Assembly (NCBI GenBank): GCA_050954785.1
Contig: JBPBQO010000146.1
Location: 13,042-77,041 of the forward strand
Source: Lichenicola sp050954785
Lineage (GTDB): Bacteria; Pseudomonadota; Alphaproteobacteria; Acetobacterales; Acetobacteraceae
Reading direction: 5' to 3'
Length of the DNA stretch: 64,000 nucleotides
This document shows positions 7,891 to 17,383 of the stretch, one piece after another (position 1 is the stretch's first letter; every line of letters starts with the position of its first letter). The notes under the pieces are model-generated. The model was not told the DNA's origin. It searched no databases and saw only the letters and a program-made list of their open reading frames with translations. A program made the translations under genes and the position numbers.

Positions 7891-9179
7891 GCGAGGCTGC
7901 CCTGGATCGCGGGGCGAGTGAACCGTTGCAAGCTCGGCATGGAGCGTGCGCGCGCCTTTACCGCCTGCGTCGCCGGGCAGTTCGCCACGCCATACAGGAA
8001 CCAGAGAAGAGCCGCTGTCTTGATCGTGAAGATCGACGCTCCGATGCACAAGGACGTCGACAGGTAGACCGCGATCATGACCTTCATGGATGTCGCTTCC
8101 ATCCGTACGGATCGATTGAAGGCGAACAGTGCCAGGAACATCAGGGTCAGCGGCAGGCCCATATTGTTCACGACATACGCATATCCGGTGTCCGCAGTAT
8201 AAACCTGGGACGGCAACATGGCGAACCATTGCGGCAGGTGCCAGTAGTTGAGAAGCCGGCTGGAGAACAGGAGCCGTCCCGAAAGATTGTCGATCATGAT
8301 GGCTGGAACGACACCCTTCAACTCGTTCAGCGAGCCGACCAGGGTCAGTCCCACCATCACCACGAGCGGCATCACGAACACTGCGATACGGGACCGAACC
8401 AGTGGCGTCAAACGCACGAGCAGCATCGCCGTGCAGCATCCGCCGGCGAAGCGACTATCGGCGATGATCACGCAAAGTACGGAGAGCGCCAGCAACCAGC
8501 CTCTGCTTCGCCGCGATCCATTGGTCGTGGTTATGCACCACGCAAACATGATGGCAGCGTAGTTACCGAGTGAATCCGGCTCGAGAAAGATCGACGAGAC
8601 ACGATGCGATCCCAGCAGCGTGGGGAAGAAGGTGCGGGACAGTGCACCGCGATCGCCACTGAGATAGAGGTTCGTGCCGCTGTAATTCACCGTGCCTGGG
8701 GCGATCACACCCTTGTCGACGTAGTACGACCAGACGTCGAAAATCTCGCCGAACGTCGGTGTGAACAGCAGCTCGAAGAACCCGACTGCGAGAACAATCG
8801 CCATCAGTGTCCAGACCAGGCGACTGGCCTGACGCGGAGTGGCCATCCTGCCTAGTTTGTAGAAAATGTACATGATCCCGAGGTCATGCAGGATTTTCAG
8901 GTTCACCTCGGAATTGATCAGCTTCATGCCGACCATGAACAGGACGCTCATGACAAGAAGCTGTTTTACCCACAGCGCCACATCGTTTCGGATAGCGATG
9001 ATGCCGATCAGCAGGATCAGAAGCTCCGTGGCGACGATCGGAAGACTTCCGATTGGCGCCCAGCCACGCGTCTTGATGAAGCACAGCACCATGTTGAACA
9101 TCATGGATGCGATGATCAGCCACGACCCAAGGTCCAGGCTCTGGCCTCTGTTCGCTGATCGTGCTCGGCTGGCAGGCAT
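7887..9179 (-). CDS. Wzy/GumE-like exopolysaccharide polymerase
   Basis: 430 residues, strongly hydrophobic, with about ten to twelve predicted helices and one long periplasmic loop (about 160-220). The loop motif RVSSIFLEPDSLGNYAAI resembles GumE and other Wzy-type polymerases that join lipid-linked repeat units in the periplasm. The ribosome binding site AAGGAGAGG lies just before the ATG at 9179. The gene order polymerase-GH5 with a 4-bp overlap suggests co-expression. It is assigned by topology and motif, as Wzy proteins share little sequence. Confidence 0.78.
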   Translation of the reverse strand: MPASRARSANRGQSLDLGSWLIIASMMFNMVLCFIKTRGWAPIGSLPIVATELLILLIGIIAIRNDVALWVKQLLVMSVLFMVGMKLINSEVNLKILHDLGIMYIFYKLGRMATPRQASRLVWTLMAIVLAVGFFELLFTPTFGEIFDVWSYYVDKGVIAPGTVNYSGTNLYLSGDRGALSRTFFPTLLGSHRVSSIFLEPDSLGNYAAIMFAWCITTTNGSRRSRGWLLALSVLCVIIADSRFAGGCCTAMLLVRLTPLVRSRIAVFVMPLVVMVGLTLVGSLNELKGVVPAIMIDNLSGRLLFSSRLLNYWHLPQWFAMLPSQVYTADTGYAYVVNNMGLPLTLMFLALFAFNRSVRMEATSMKVMIAVYLSTSLCIGASIFTIKTAALLWFLYGVANCPATQAVKARARSMPSLQRFTRPAIQGSLA

Positions 9180-10042
9180 TCATCCTCTCCTTATAGAGAT
9201 GTTCGGCACGCGTTTTCGGACAGGAGTGCAATCCAGCAGACTCGGCGCGGGCCGCTTCCCGCCCGATCGTTCCCAATCGTCCGGCAGACCGCCATGGCCG
9301 ATCCGCCGGCCAGTCCGGCGCGTATCATCACGCACTGGGGCCTCGATACGGCGATGGGTGTGACCGGACAGTGGGATCATGAGTTGCCATGGCTGGTTGA
9401 ACGAAAGCGATGCGGGACATGTTCGGGCTGCTTGCGTCTGCAGGCGGGCTTAACGTACTGGTCAGCCTTGTGAATACCATGCTGGCAACCGGAAGGCGCT
9501 GCAAATATGCACGGTGCGGCCGTTCGCCATGCGAATCGGCGACCTCGGCGTCGGCCGATACGGTCGGGTCACGGCGGGTATCCTGGACCAGCACCAGGGG
9601 CGTCATTGTTGCCAATGACGATACGCGGATGTTCGCGCAACGGAGGTGACGTGTCCCAAGACTGAAATCCTCCAACGTTACGATCATGTGCAGGTTGCCA
9701 ATCATTACAAAATTTAAAGAAACGTTCGCTAGGTAATATGCTGTTGTAGCGATCAGCAGGCAGTCCTGAATAAAGTTGCTCGTTAAATCACAGTTAAACC
9801 GTGTGATCTGTTCTTCCGATGCGTAGTATGCGACGTCAGAAGCTCGATTGCGCCACGATCGTCAAGTATGGCTTGACGATTCCATGCTTGGTGCTAGCTG
9901 AATAAACAGGCTGTGAACGTGGCTATCTTGATGAATGTCCTCATTGTAGAGATAATCAGATGCGCCTGATATGTGAAGAGTGGAAGACAACGTGATCAAT
10001 ACGGATGCAAGATTTACTGATGAAGGGTAATGGTATCATTCC
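9180..10042. other. 863-bp gap between divergent EPS genes
   Basis: Separates the polymerase (minus) and glucuronosyltransferase (plus). The first 480 bp are GC-rich with several overlapping frames, none of which I recognise; the last 330 bp are AT-rich and probably hold the promoter of the plus-strand genes. It may contain a decayed gene, but I cannot identify one. Confidence 0.5.
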
Positions 10043-11149
10043 ATGCTCAACTCCCTAGTCATATCAGTTCATGATTTCCGCAGCCTTCGCAAAGCGAGTG
10101 TTCATTTTATCACGGGCGAACTCGTGCATCGGGGCCCCACACGGTTTTTCTCGATCGGCATGTCCCGCCTCTCGATGCGTCGCGGCGACACACGTGCCAA
10201 CCTCGACGGACGCTCGAACCGGGTCGAACGGTATGAAGGCGTCGATTGCTACCTGTGGAAGAAAGCCTGGCATCCGTTCAACACGCGCCGCAGGCAGCTC
10301 GCCATGCTGGAATCAGCCATGTTCAGCTTATACCGGCTGGTCCTGCCATCCGTTCCGAGGCAATGGGTACGCGAGGCCGACATCGTGTTTATCGAGTCCG
10401 GTCTCGCCGCCATCTTCGTCGCGGATGTCAAGCGGATCAACCCGGCTGCCAGGATCGTCTATCTTGCATCGGACGATCTCGACGTCGTGGATTGCGCGCC
10501 GACCATCAAGCGAGATTTCGCGAAAAACTTCGACAGCATCGACACCGTGAGGCTTCCCTCGCGTTTCCTGGCCAGTGGCATGCCGCACACGCGAAGCTCC
10601 ATCTTCGTTCCGCATGGTATCGACCGCGACATGGCCACCAAGCGCTATCCAAATCCATACAAGGGTCGTTTGGCGGCGGTTTCGGTCGGTTCGATGCTGT
10701 TCGATGCCTCCTTCTTCACCGAGGCCGCGTCGCTGTTTCCCGATATCGACTTCCATGTGATCGGTGCAGGCAAAGCGGCGGCATCTCTTGCCGGGACCAA
10801 CATCATCGTCCATCCGGAACTGGCATTCGTGGAAACACTCGGCTACCTGCAGCACGCCGCATTCGGTATCGCGCCGTATCGCGACGCGGAAACGCCGCGC
10901 TATCTGATCGACACCTCCCTCAAGCTTCGTCAGTTCGCGTTGTTCGGCATCCCGGCGGTGTGCCCCTATTTCGCTCTCGGGACCGAGGCCGGCCGCTTCG
11001 GCTATCTGCCGGGGGATGCCGAATCCATCCGCGCTGCGATTACGGCCGCCCTGGCGAACCAGGTGCCGATCGTCGACGCATCGTTCTCCTGGGCGGAGGT
11101 CGTCGAACGGATCCTCGAGCCGCAGGCCTATCCGGACACGAGGCTATGA
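10043..11149 (+). CDS. gumK: GumK-like glucuronosyltransferase (GT70)
   Basis: 368 residues with extended resemblance to Xanthomonas GumK, the inverting enzyme that transfers GlcA from UDP-GlcA to the mannose of the lipid-linked repeat unit. Matching stretches include SVHDFR, ASVHFITGELVHRGPTRFFS, GVDCYLWKK, HPFNTRR, VGSMLFDASFF, HVIGAG and GIAPYRDAETPRYL. The catalytic Asp of GumK (ASDGL) is matched by ASDDL. It acts at the inner face of the membrane. Ugd at 17384 would supply the donor. It is the first of three glycosyltransferase genes in a row on the plus strand. Confidence 0.9.
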   Translation: MLNSLVISVHDFRSLRKASVHFITGELVHRGPTRFFSIGMSRLSMRRGDTRANLDGRSNRVERYEGVDCYLWKKAWHPFNTRRRQLAMLESAMFSLYRLVLPSVPRQWVREADIVFIESGLAAIFVADVKRINPAARIVYLASDDLDVVDCAPTIKRDFAKNFDSIDTVRLPSRFLASGMPHTRSSIFVPHGIDRDMATKRYPNPYKGRLAAVSVGSMLFDASFFTEAASLFPDIDFHVIGAGKAAASLAGTNIIVHPELAFVETLGYLQHAAFGIAPYRDAETPRYLIDTSLKLRQFALFGIPAVCPYFALGTEAGRFGYLPGDAESIRAAITAALANQVPIVDASFSWAEVVERILEPQAYPDTRL

Positions 11150-11177
11150 TCGCATCCGCTCGCATGGTGGCCGTCGC

Positions 11178-12356
11178 ATGACGACCCAATCGGCTCCATC
11201 GCGCCCTGTGGTCGCGATCTACCGGACGGAGGTGCTCCCGCTGTCCGAGACGTTCGTTCGGGACCAGGCATTGGCGCTCCGACGCTGGCAGCCGATCCTT
11301 GTCGGCGAGCGACAGATCGACGCGTTGCCGCTGTCCGGTCTGGCAGTCTCCACCTGCCATTCCGGACCGGCAACCTTGGCCCAGCGTCTCGCAAGCCTGG
11401 CCTGGCGCCGGCTCGGACGTCCGTCGCCGTCGATGGTCGCTCTGGTCAGGCGCGCGGCGCCCAACCTGATCCATGCGCATTTCGGCTTCGACGGCGTCGA
11501 GGCCTGGCCGATCGCCCGGCGCCTCGGCCTGCCGCTCCTGGTCACGCTGCACGGATCCGACATCACGACGACGATGGACTGGTTCACCTCGGGCCGAGCC
11601 GGGCGACGCTGGGCGGCCTATCCGTCGCGTCTCGCCCAGATCGCCACGCAGCGCCAGGTCAGTTTCGTCGCCATTTCGGAAAACATCCGCCGCGCGGCGC
11701 TCGATGCCGGGCTCCCGCCGGAAAGGATTTTCGTGGAACGGATCGGCGTGAACACCAGCGGGTTCGCACCGGGCGGACTGCCGATCGCCAGGCGTCAGCC
11801 GCTCATCCTGTTCCTGGGTCGGCTTGTCGAAAAGAAAGGCTGCAGCTTCCTGATCGAATCCTTCAAGACTCTCCGCCGAGACGTGCCTGGTTGTCAGCTG
11901 GTCATCGCCGGCGACGGGCCCTTGCGAGCGGAACTGGAAGCTCAGGCAGCCGGCCTCGACGGGGTGCGGTTTGCCGGCAGCGTGTCCCACGATCAGGTCC
12001 GGGCGCTCATGCAGCAGGCTCGTGTGTTCTGCCTGCCGAGCATCACGGCAGCGAGTGGCGATGCCGAGGGGCTGCCGCTGGTGATATTGGAAGCACAGGC
12101 CAGCGGCGTGCCGGTCGTTACCTCCGCGCGTGGTGGGGCCGAGGAAGGGATACGTGATGGCCAGACCGGGCTCGCATTCGCCGAGCGCGACGTTGCCGCC
12201 ATGACCAGGCATCTGGTGAGCGTGCTGAGCGACGACGCGCTTGCCACACGCATGTCCGAGGCTGCTCCCGGCTTCATTGCCGCCGAGCACGACCTCCTGA
12301 AATGTACCGAGCGGCTGGAACGCGTTTACGATGTCGTCGCCAGGACCCGGTCGTGA
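11178..12356 (+). CDS. GT4-family glycosyltransferase
   Basis: 392 residues from the ATG at 11178. A two-domain GT-B protein: N-terminal acceptor domain (TEVLPLSETFVRDQALAL, IHAHFGFDGVEAW, VTLHGSDIT) and C-terminal nucleotide-sugar domain with LILFLGRLVEKKGCSFLIE, LVIAGDGPLR and the GT4 motif EGLPLVILEAQASGVPVV. The N-terminus resembles the colanic acid WcaL/AmsK group. Sugar and linkage cannot be read from sequence. Lying between gumK and a GT2 gene, it probably adds a sugar beyond the GlcA. Its stop overlaps the next GTG start (GTGA). Confidence 0.87.
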   Translation: MTTQSAPSRPVVAIYRTEVLPLSETFVRDQALALRRWQPILVGERQIDALPLSGLAVSTCHSGPATLAQRLASLAWRRLGRPSPSMVALVRRAAPNLIHAHFGFDGVEAWPIARRLGLPLLVTLHGSDITTTMDWFTSGRAGRRWAAYPSRLAQIATQRQVSFVAISENIRRAALDAGLPPERIFVERIGVNTSGFAPGGLPIARRQPLILFLGRLVEKKGCSFLIESFKTLRRDVPGCQLVIAGDGPLRAELEAQAAGLDGVRFAGSVSHDQVRALMQQARVFCLPSITAASGDAEGLPLVILEAQASGVPVVTSARGGAEEGIRDGQTGLAFAERDVAAMTRHLVSVLSDDALATRMSEAAPGFIAAEHDLLKCTERLERVYDVVARTRS

Positions 12357-13318
12357 CCGATCTCGACAGCGTCGCGGTCATTATCCCGACCTTCAATGCG
12401 CAAGCCTTCATGATCCGTGCGATCAAGTCGGTGCAGGCACAGACGCGTCCGGCCAGTGAGATCATTATCGTCGACGATTGCTCGACCGACGATACGCGAG
12501 CGATCCTCGACCGGATCGCGGGCGAGGATCCCCGGATCCGGATCGTCCACATGCCGCGTAATGGCGGACCGTCCGCCGCACGGAACGCCGGTATCAAACT
12601 TGCGACAAGCCGATGGATCGCGATCCTGGATGCCGACGATGCCTTTGCTCCGCAACGGCTGGCCGAACTGGTGCCGTTTGCCGTCGACACGAACGCGGAT
12701 ATCGCGACCGATAACCTCGCCCTCTACGATGCCCAGGCCAAGCTGGTTACCGGCACCGGACTGGCGGATGGCGTCGTCGTTCCCGACTGCCCGATTGGCT
12801 TGCGCGACTTTCTCGATCACAACCGTGCCGACGGAAAAAGCTTCGACTGGGGTTTGCTCAAACCCCTGTTCAGGCGGCAGGTCCTGGTTGATCGCGCCGT
12901 GTTTTACAACCCGGAAGTCCGCCATGGCGAAGATTTTCAACTTGCGGTCGAGTTATTGTTGGCCGGCGCAACGTTCAGAATTCTGAACCGTCCGCTTTAT
13001 CTCTATACACAGCGTCAGGGCGCCGTCAGCGGACGCGCCTCGGGCATGACGCGCACGACGGTCGCGTATGGCACCATGAGGGATGCCGCACTCAAGATGA
13101 GCCGGGATGAGCGGCTGACATCGGATCCGGAGCTCGTCGAGCTGCTGCGGATCAGGGCTCATGGGCTTGGGCGTCTCGATGACGCCGATTTCGTGTCGAG
13201 GGCCGTGCACGGTGGCCAGATCGGGCGGATCGTGCAGCGGTGCATGCGCGACCCGGCCTTCTTCCCGCGGATGCTGCGTCAGATCGGCGCCGCGCTTCGA
13301 CGACGGCTCCCGTTCTGA
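12353..13318 (+). CDS. GT2-family glycosyltransferase
   Basis: 321 residues from a GTG at 12353 that overlaps the previous stop. GT-A fold: VAVIIPTFNAQAFMIRAIKSV, IIVDDCSTDDT, the NGGPSAARNAGI loop and the metal-binding WIAILDADDAF (DxD). The later segment (about 185-230: GLLKPLFRRQVL, GEDFQLAVELLLAGA) holds the usual catalytic acidic motif ED. An inverting sugar transferase acting on the lipid-linked repeat unit is likely; the donor is unknown. Probably the last step of side-chain extension, since it ends the plus-strand group and faces the flippase gene. Confidence 0.87.
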   Translation: MTDLDSVAVIIPTFNAQAFMIRAIKSVQAQTRPASEIIIVDDCSTDDTRAILDRIAGEDPRIRIVHMPRNGGPSAARNAGIKLATSRWIAILDADDAFAPQRLAELVPFAVDTNADIATDNLALYDAQAKLVTGTGLADGVVVPDCPIGLRDFLDHNRADGKSFDWGLLKPLFRRQVLVDRAVFYNPEVRHGEDFQLAVELLLAGATFRILNRPLYLYTQRQGAVSGRASGMTRTTVAYGTMRDAALKMSRDERLTSDPELVELLRIRAHGLGRLDDADFVSRAVHGGQIGRIVQRCMRDPAFFPRMLRQIGAALRRRLPF

Positions 13319-13342
13319 CGCAGCGACGCGGGCCCTTCCTGC

Positions 13343-14866
13343 TCAGGCCGGCAAGACACCCAGCTTCTTGCCGAACCTACCGGCAAGCTGGTTGAGCCGG
13401 CCGGCGAACTGCAGGAACACGTCGCGTCGCAGAAGGTAGAGCGCCAGGGGATAAAGCACGCTGCTCACCACGGTGATGACAGCGACCTTGGCGATGTTCG
13501 ATCCCGATACCAGTGGCAGGAACGAGGCGGCATAGGCGATCAATGTCGTCGTGCCGGCCAGGAGGAGCGGCATCACATAGAGTTCGAGCACTTTCCATGT
13601 CCCGATCCCGCCTTCACGCAGGATGAGGACCGAGCAGATCGGCGGGTAGACCGCGTAATACACCACGACACCGGCGGCGACACCGATCGCCCCGTCGATC
13701 ATCCCACCGACGATGACGGTGCCGAAGAACAGCGGCGCGGAGATTGCCGCATAGATCAGGGAGCGGCGGAACTGGCGTCGCGCGCTCAGCAGCGAACCGG
13801 TGATCCAGGAGACGGCGTCGAACGGAAGTCCGATGCTCAGCAACTGGACCAGGGGAATGGCGCCCAGCCAGCGCCGCCCGAACAGCAACTCCAGGCCGGG
13901 AGCCGCAAGTGCCGCCTGCAGAAAGCAGAATGGGACCACGAGATAGGAGAGAAGCCGCGATGCACGCCAGGCCGCGTCCGCCTGTCGTTTCGGCTCGCTG
14001 CGCAGTTGGGCCAGGGCGGGGAACACGACGCTGATGAAGTTGCCGGCGAGCATCCGGACCGGCTGCACCGAAAAGCGGAAGGCGAAATAGTACAAGCCGA
14101 CGACACTGTGCGACGCGATCAGTCCCAGGATGATGTAGTCGCCCTGGTTGACGATCTCGATAATGGTACGAGCCGCGAACACCAGCGTGCTGTTGCCGAA
14201 CATGTACTTCATCTGCACCAGCCGGAAGCGGCGGCGGATCGTCGGAGGTGCCTTCCACCAGTACAGGACCGCCTTGATCAGTGCCAGAAGCGGAACCGGT
14301 ATCGCGAAACTGTAGGCCCCGAGACCGCTCCAGGCGCAGACGATGGTCCCGAGCTGGAGTGCTGCGATCTCGAAGGTATTGTACCCGGCGAGAAAGCGGA
14401 AATTCATGTCCAGCCGGATCTGCACCATCGGCACCGTCGCCAGGGTGCGAATCGGCATCGCCACCGCCAGGATGACGATCAACCACCCCACGCTCGGGCT
14501 ATGATAGAAATGGGCGGCGATCGGCGCTGCCGCCATGACCAGCAGCATGCCGAGCGTGCCGAGCGCCAGGCTGATCCAGAAGGCCGGGGCCGACCACATC
14601 TTCATTGTTCGCTGCCGTTGCAGCAGCACGTCATCCACCCCGAAGCTGACCAGCACCTGGGCGATCCCGGTGACGGTGTTCGCCAGGCCGATGATGCCGA
14701 AATCGGTGGGCAGCAGGAGTGCTGCCAGGATGAGTTGCGAGAAAAGTCCCAGCACGCGCGCCGTGAGGCTCTGCGCCATCAGCCAGATCACGCCGCTCGT
14801 GGTCGTGCGATTGAGCCGATGCTTTACGCCCGCGACATCGTTCGCGGATGGTCCGATTACCGGCAT
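13343..14866 (-). CDS. Wzx-type polysaccharide flippase
   Basis: 507 residues from the ATG at 14866, with about 12-14 hydrophobic helices and a positively charged start (KHRLNRTTTSGVIWLMAQSL). The opening helix pattern, LILAALLLPTDFGIIGLANT and the loop LQRQRTMKMWSAPAFW belong to the polysaccharide transporter (PST) family, which includes GumJ and WzxC. It would flip the undecaprenyl-PP-linked oligosaccharide to the periplasm. A longer frame reaches 15010 but its first 48 residues are not membrane-like, so the shorter start is preferred. Confidence 0.87.
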   Translation of the reverse strand: MPVIGPSANDVAGVKHRLNRTTTSGVIWLMAQSLTARVLGLFSQLILAALLLPTDFGIIGLANTVTGIAQVLVSFGVDDVLLQRQRTMKMWSAPAFWISLALGTLGMLLVMAAAPIAAHFYHSPSVGWLIVILAVAMPIRTLATVPMVQIRLDMNFRFLAGYNTFEIAALQLGTIVCAWSGLGAYSFAIPVPLLALIKAVLYWWKAPPTIRRRFRLVQMKYMFGNSTLVFAARTIIEIVNQGDYIILGLIASHSVVGLYYFAFRFSVQPVRMLAGNFISVVFPALAQLRSEPKRQADAAWRASRLLSYLVVPFCFLQAALAAPGLELLFGRRWLGAIPLVQLLSIGLPFDAVSWITGSLLSARRQFRRSLIYAAISAPLFFGTVIVGGMIDGAIGVAAGVVVYYAVYPPICSVLILREGGIGTWKVLELYVMPLLLAGTTTLIAYAASFLPLVSGSNIAKVAVITVVSSVLYPLALYLLRRDVFLQFAGRLNQLAGRFGKKLGVLPA

Positions 14867-15066
14867 GAGGTGTCGCCGCGGCCGGAACGGAGGGTGACGC
14901 GAGGACCCGACCGACGTGGCGGCCACTCCAACGCTCGGCTCGGGGACAGAATTCGGATGTCCCTGATCGTCGGATGCTGGATGGCGGCGCGCACATCCTG
15001 CAGCAAGCATACGGCGTCGAATCCCGTTATGACGACGTCGATGACCGGTTCCGTCAAGTTGTTCAT
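14857..15066 (-). CDS. Possible small ORF or glycosyltransferase remnant upstream of wzx
   Basis: A 69-residue frame whose stop overlaps the flippase start by 10 bp. The first 40 residues (EPVIDVVITGFDAVCLL, AAIQHPTIRDIRILSPS) resemble the first beta-alpha-beta unit of a GT2 enzyme, after which it turns into Arg/Ser-rich sequence with no family features. It may be the stump of a deleted glycosyltransferase, or a chance frame. No good ribosome binding site is seen. The gap from 15067 to 15147 holds nothing else. Confidence 0.22.
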   Translation of the reverse strand: MNNLTEPVIDVVITGFDAVCLLQDVRAAIQHPTIRDIRILSPSRALEWPPRRSGPRVTLRSGRGDTSCR

Positions 15067-15147
15067 CCTCGGTCTATCGTAACGAGACTATATAATGCGT
15101 CATGAAATGGGCGTTGGCCAAGGTTGTGCCTGTTCAACATGTGGCGT

Positions 15148-15756
15148 TCAGCGATCAATATTTTGAAGGTCCGGGCAGATTAGTGCCCGCAGCCGTAATG
15201 TCGCGAAGGAATGGATGCGATATTCGACCGTCATGCGGTGGCCATGCTCGAGCAGGGCGATGACTGCGAACACGAGCACGAAGCATATGCGGGGGAGGCG
15301 GGCCGGCCCTGCCCCCTTGAAGTGCATGAAGAAGCCCAGACCGCCCAGGCCGACGATACCGCCGATCAGGACCTCGATCACGCTGTGATCGTGCAGGACG
15401 ACACGTGACGCGCCGAACAGAAGCGCGATGGTGATCGCCAGCATGAACCGCAGGATAACGTTCAGCCTCGGAAACAGGATCGTGGCGATGCCGCCATAGA
15501 GCATCGTTGCACTGGCAGTATGGCCGCTCGGGCTGTCCAGCGCGCCGGCCCCGAGAGCTGGGCCGCATGCACCGATTCCGAGCTTCAGGACCAGCATGGC
15601 CGCGAGGACGCCTCCCATCGCGATCGTCCAGGTGAGCGCGGTCTTCCAGCAGCGGCTCAGGAGCAGAAAGAGCAGGACGCACACGGAGGTCGGGAGCACG
15701 ATCGCTTGATCCGCGAAGTCGGTGACCCATTGGATCACGGCAAGTGTGGCATGCAT
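15148..15756 (-). CDS. PAP2-family membrane phosphatase
   Basis: 202 residues with five to six hydrophobic helices. Two PAP2 motifs are visible: PSGHT (76-80) and SRVVLHDHSVIE (117-128), i.e. SR-x5-H with the usual last Asp replaced by Glu128. The first motif (KxxxxxxRP) is degenerate. Such enzymes remove phosphate from lipid phosphates, including undecaprenyl pyrophosphate. Its place in an exopolysaccharide locus suggests recycling of the lipid carrier, but this is inference. It is divergent from the GH5 gene at 15916. Confidence 0.75.
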   Translation of the reverse strand: MHATLAVIQWVTDFADQAIVLPTSVCVLLFLLLSRCWKTALTWTIAMGGVLAAMLVLKLGIGACGPALGAGALDSPSGHTASATMLYGGIATILFPRLNVILRFMLAITIALLFGASRVVLHDHSVIEVLIGGIVGLGGLGFFMHFKGAGPARLPRICFVLVFAVIALLEHGHRMTVEYRIHSFATLRLRALICPDLQNIDR

Positions 15757-15915
15757 CTATTGGTATCGTCCCTGACAGCTCTGCTCGTAAGACGATACAC
15801 GGCGGACGCCCTGCCGCCACAGCCCTCATGCCACGCACGCGGAATGGTTGTGAAAGCGCTTTTCTTTCACTGGTTCCATCACTACGGTCCACGATTGTTA
15901 CACGTGGCAAGGTGG

Positions 15916-17328
15916 ATGCGGATAAAAAAGTCGGAACATTTCACGCGCATACGAGCGTCGGCACGGAGGAGATCGGATTGCGTTGCAATCTCGGGCCTCG
16001 TGGCTCGTGTGATCGGCGTAACGACAATCGGTCTGTTTTCCGTATATGCCGCCGCGTCCCCTTTGGCTGACCACGGCATTCGATGGGGTATCAACGACAG
16101 CGGCATGGAGTTCGGGCGGGGCATGAAAGCCTCCACGAACTATGCGGTGCCCGATCCCACCTATTATCTGCAGCATGGCGTACAGCTCGTTCGTGTGCCG
16201 GTACAGATCGACCGGCTGGTTCCCGATCCTGGTCGTGAGCTGAATTCCGCAGTGCTTCAGGAGCTCCGCGATATCGTCAAGATGGACAAGGCAGCCGGCG
16301 CCATCACCGTCATAGATCCGCATGGTTACGGATACATGAACAAGGATGGTCACCCGCGCGACATCCTGACGGACCAACAGGGCCGTGCCGACTACGTCGA
16401 TCTCATGCGCAGGCTCGGGCAGGTGTTCGCGGGCGACGCTGTCGCCCTGGATCTGATGAACGAACCTCATTCCGGAAGCGATGTGTCCTACATCCCGATC
16501 TGGAACGACGCGATCGCGGCGATACGCCAGGCCGGCTTCCGCGGCACGGTACTTGTTCCCCATGCGCATTGGAGTGCCGCATCCGACATAAGCCCAGCCA
16601 GACCGTATCCCGACGGCATTGTGGACCCGCAGGAAAACTGGGTCCTCGAACTGCACTCCTATCTCGATCCCGATGGAACGGGGACCTACCGTAAGGCTGT
16701 CCTGTCGCCCGATATCGGCGTGACGCGGCTCGCGGGCGCCATAGCCTGGTCCCGTCAAAGCCACATTCGCATCTTCCTCGGCGAGACCGGCGGCCCAGCT
16801 TCGCCGATCGGCCTCGCCGCGCTGGCGAACATGCTGTCACAGGTGGCAGATGCGCCGGACGTTTTCTGGGGCGTGGCGCTGTGGGGCGCTGGACCCTGGT
16901 GGAAGCCGAACTACCCGATGCGGCTCGATCCGATCGACCACGTTATGCGTCCGCAGATGGCTGTTCTCGAGCATCAGATCGCGCCCGAGCAGATTTATCT
17001 GGCGACCGATCCGGATGCGCCGGAAGCGGTGGTGACGATCAGGCTGAATGGTCGGGTGGTCGCGGACGAGGTGCATGTTCAGGCTAGTCGATTACAGATG
17101 CCTCAGGCGTTGCCCGTGATGGCGATCATGCGGCCAGGCTGTCATGTGATGCAGGTCGAGCTGCATCGGACCGACGCATCGAAGACCGCAACAGTCTATG
17201 TCGTCGGGTCGAGCTGGAAAGATCACGTCAATAGTGACGATGCGTTCGGCCGTACGAAAAACGGGGAATTCACGTTTCACGTCCGTATCCCTGATAAAAA
17301 TGATGTAATCAACGGGTTCTGTAGTTGA
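15916..17328 (+). CDS. Secreted GH5 glycosidase with C-terminal extra domain (second copy)
   Basis: 470 residues from the ATG at 15916; an in-frame ATG at 15844 would add 24 residues. A long basic N-region precedes the signal helix (about 26-47). The GH5 domain covers about 55-350, with VRVPVQIDRLVP, VIDPHGYGY, acid/base Glu183 in LMNEPH and nucleophile Glu290 in FLGETG. The tail GPWWKPNYPMRLDPIDHVMRP matches the other two GH5 proteins. Residues 355-470 form an extra beta-rich part (VVTIRLNGRVVADEVHV, GCHVMQVELHR) that looks like a Ca-dependent carbohydrate-binding module; that is tentative. It lies just before ugd on the same strand. Confidence 0.83.
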   Translation: MRIKKSEHFTRIRASARRRSDCVAISGLVARVIGVTTIGLFSVYAAASPLADHGIRWGINDSGMEFGRGMKASTNYAVPDPTYYLQHGVQLVRVPVQIDRLVPDPGRELNSAVLQELRDIVKMDKAAGAITVIDPHGYGYMNKDGHPRDILTDQQGRADYVDLMRRLGQVFAGDAVALDLMNEPHSGSDVSYIPIWNDAIAAIRQAGFRGTVLVPHAHWSAASDISPARPYPDGIVDPQENWVLELHSYLDPDGTGTYRKAVLSPDIGVTRLAGAIAWSRQSHIRIFLGETGGPASPIGLAALANMLSQVADAPDVFWGVALWGAGPWWKPNYPMRLDPIDHVMRPQMAVLEHQIAPEQIYLATDPDAPEAVVTIRLNGRVVADEVHVQASRLQMPQALPVMAIMRPGCHVMQVELHRTDASKTATVYVVGSSWKDHVNSDDAFGRTKNGEFTFHVRIPDKNDVINGFCS

Positions 17329-17383
17329 TCTTTATCAGCCCGGCGGCGTTCGTTATCTGACCGGGGAATAGGATTCATAACTG

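Noticed and set aside
9328..9705. A 125-codon minus-strand frame in the gap before gumK
   Set aside because: No recognisable fold, no ribosome binding site and mixed codon use; kept as part of an unannotated gap.
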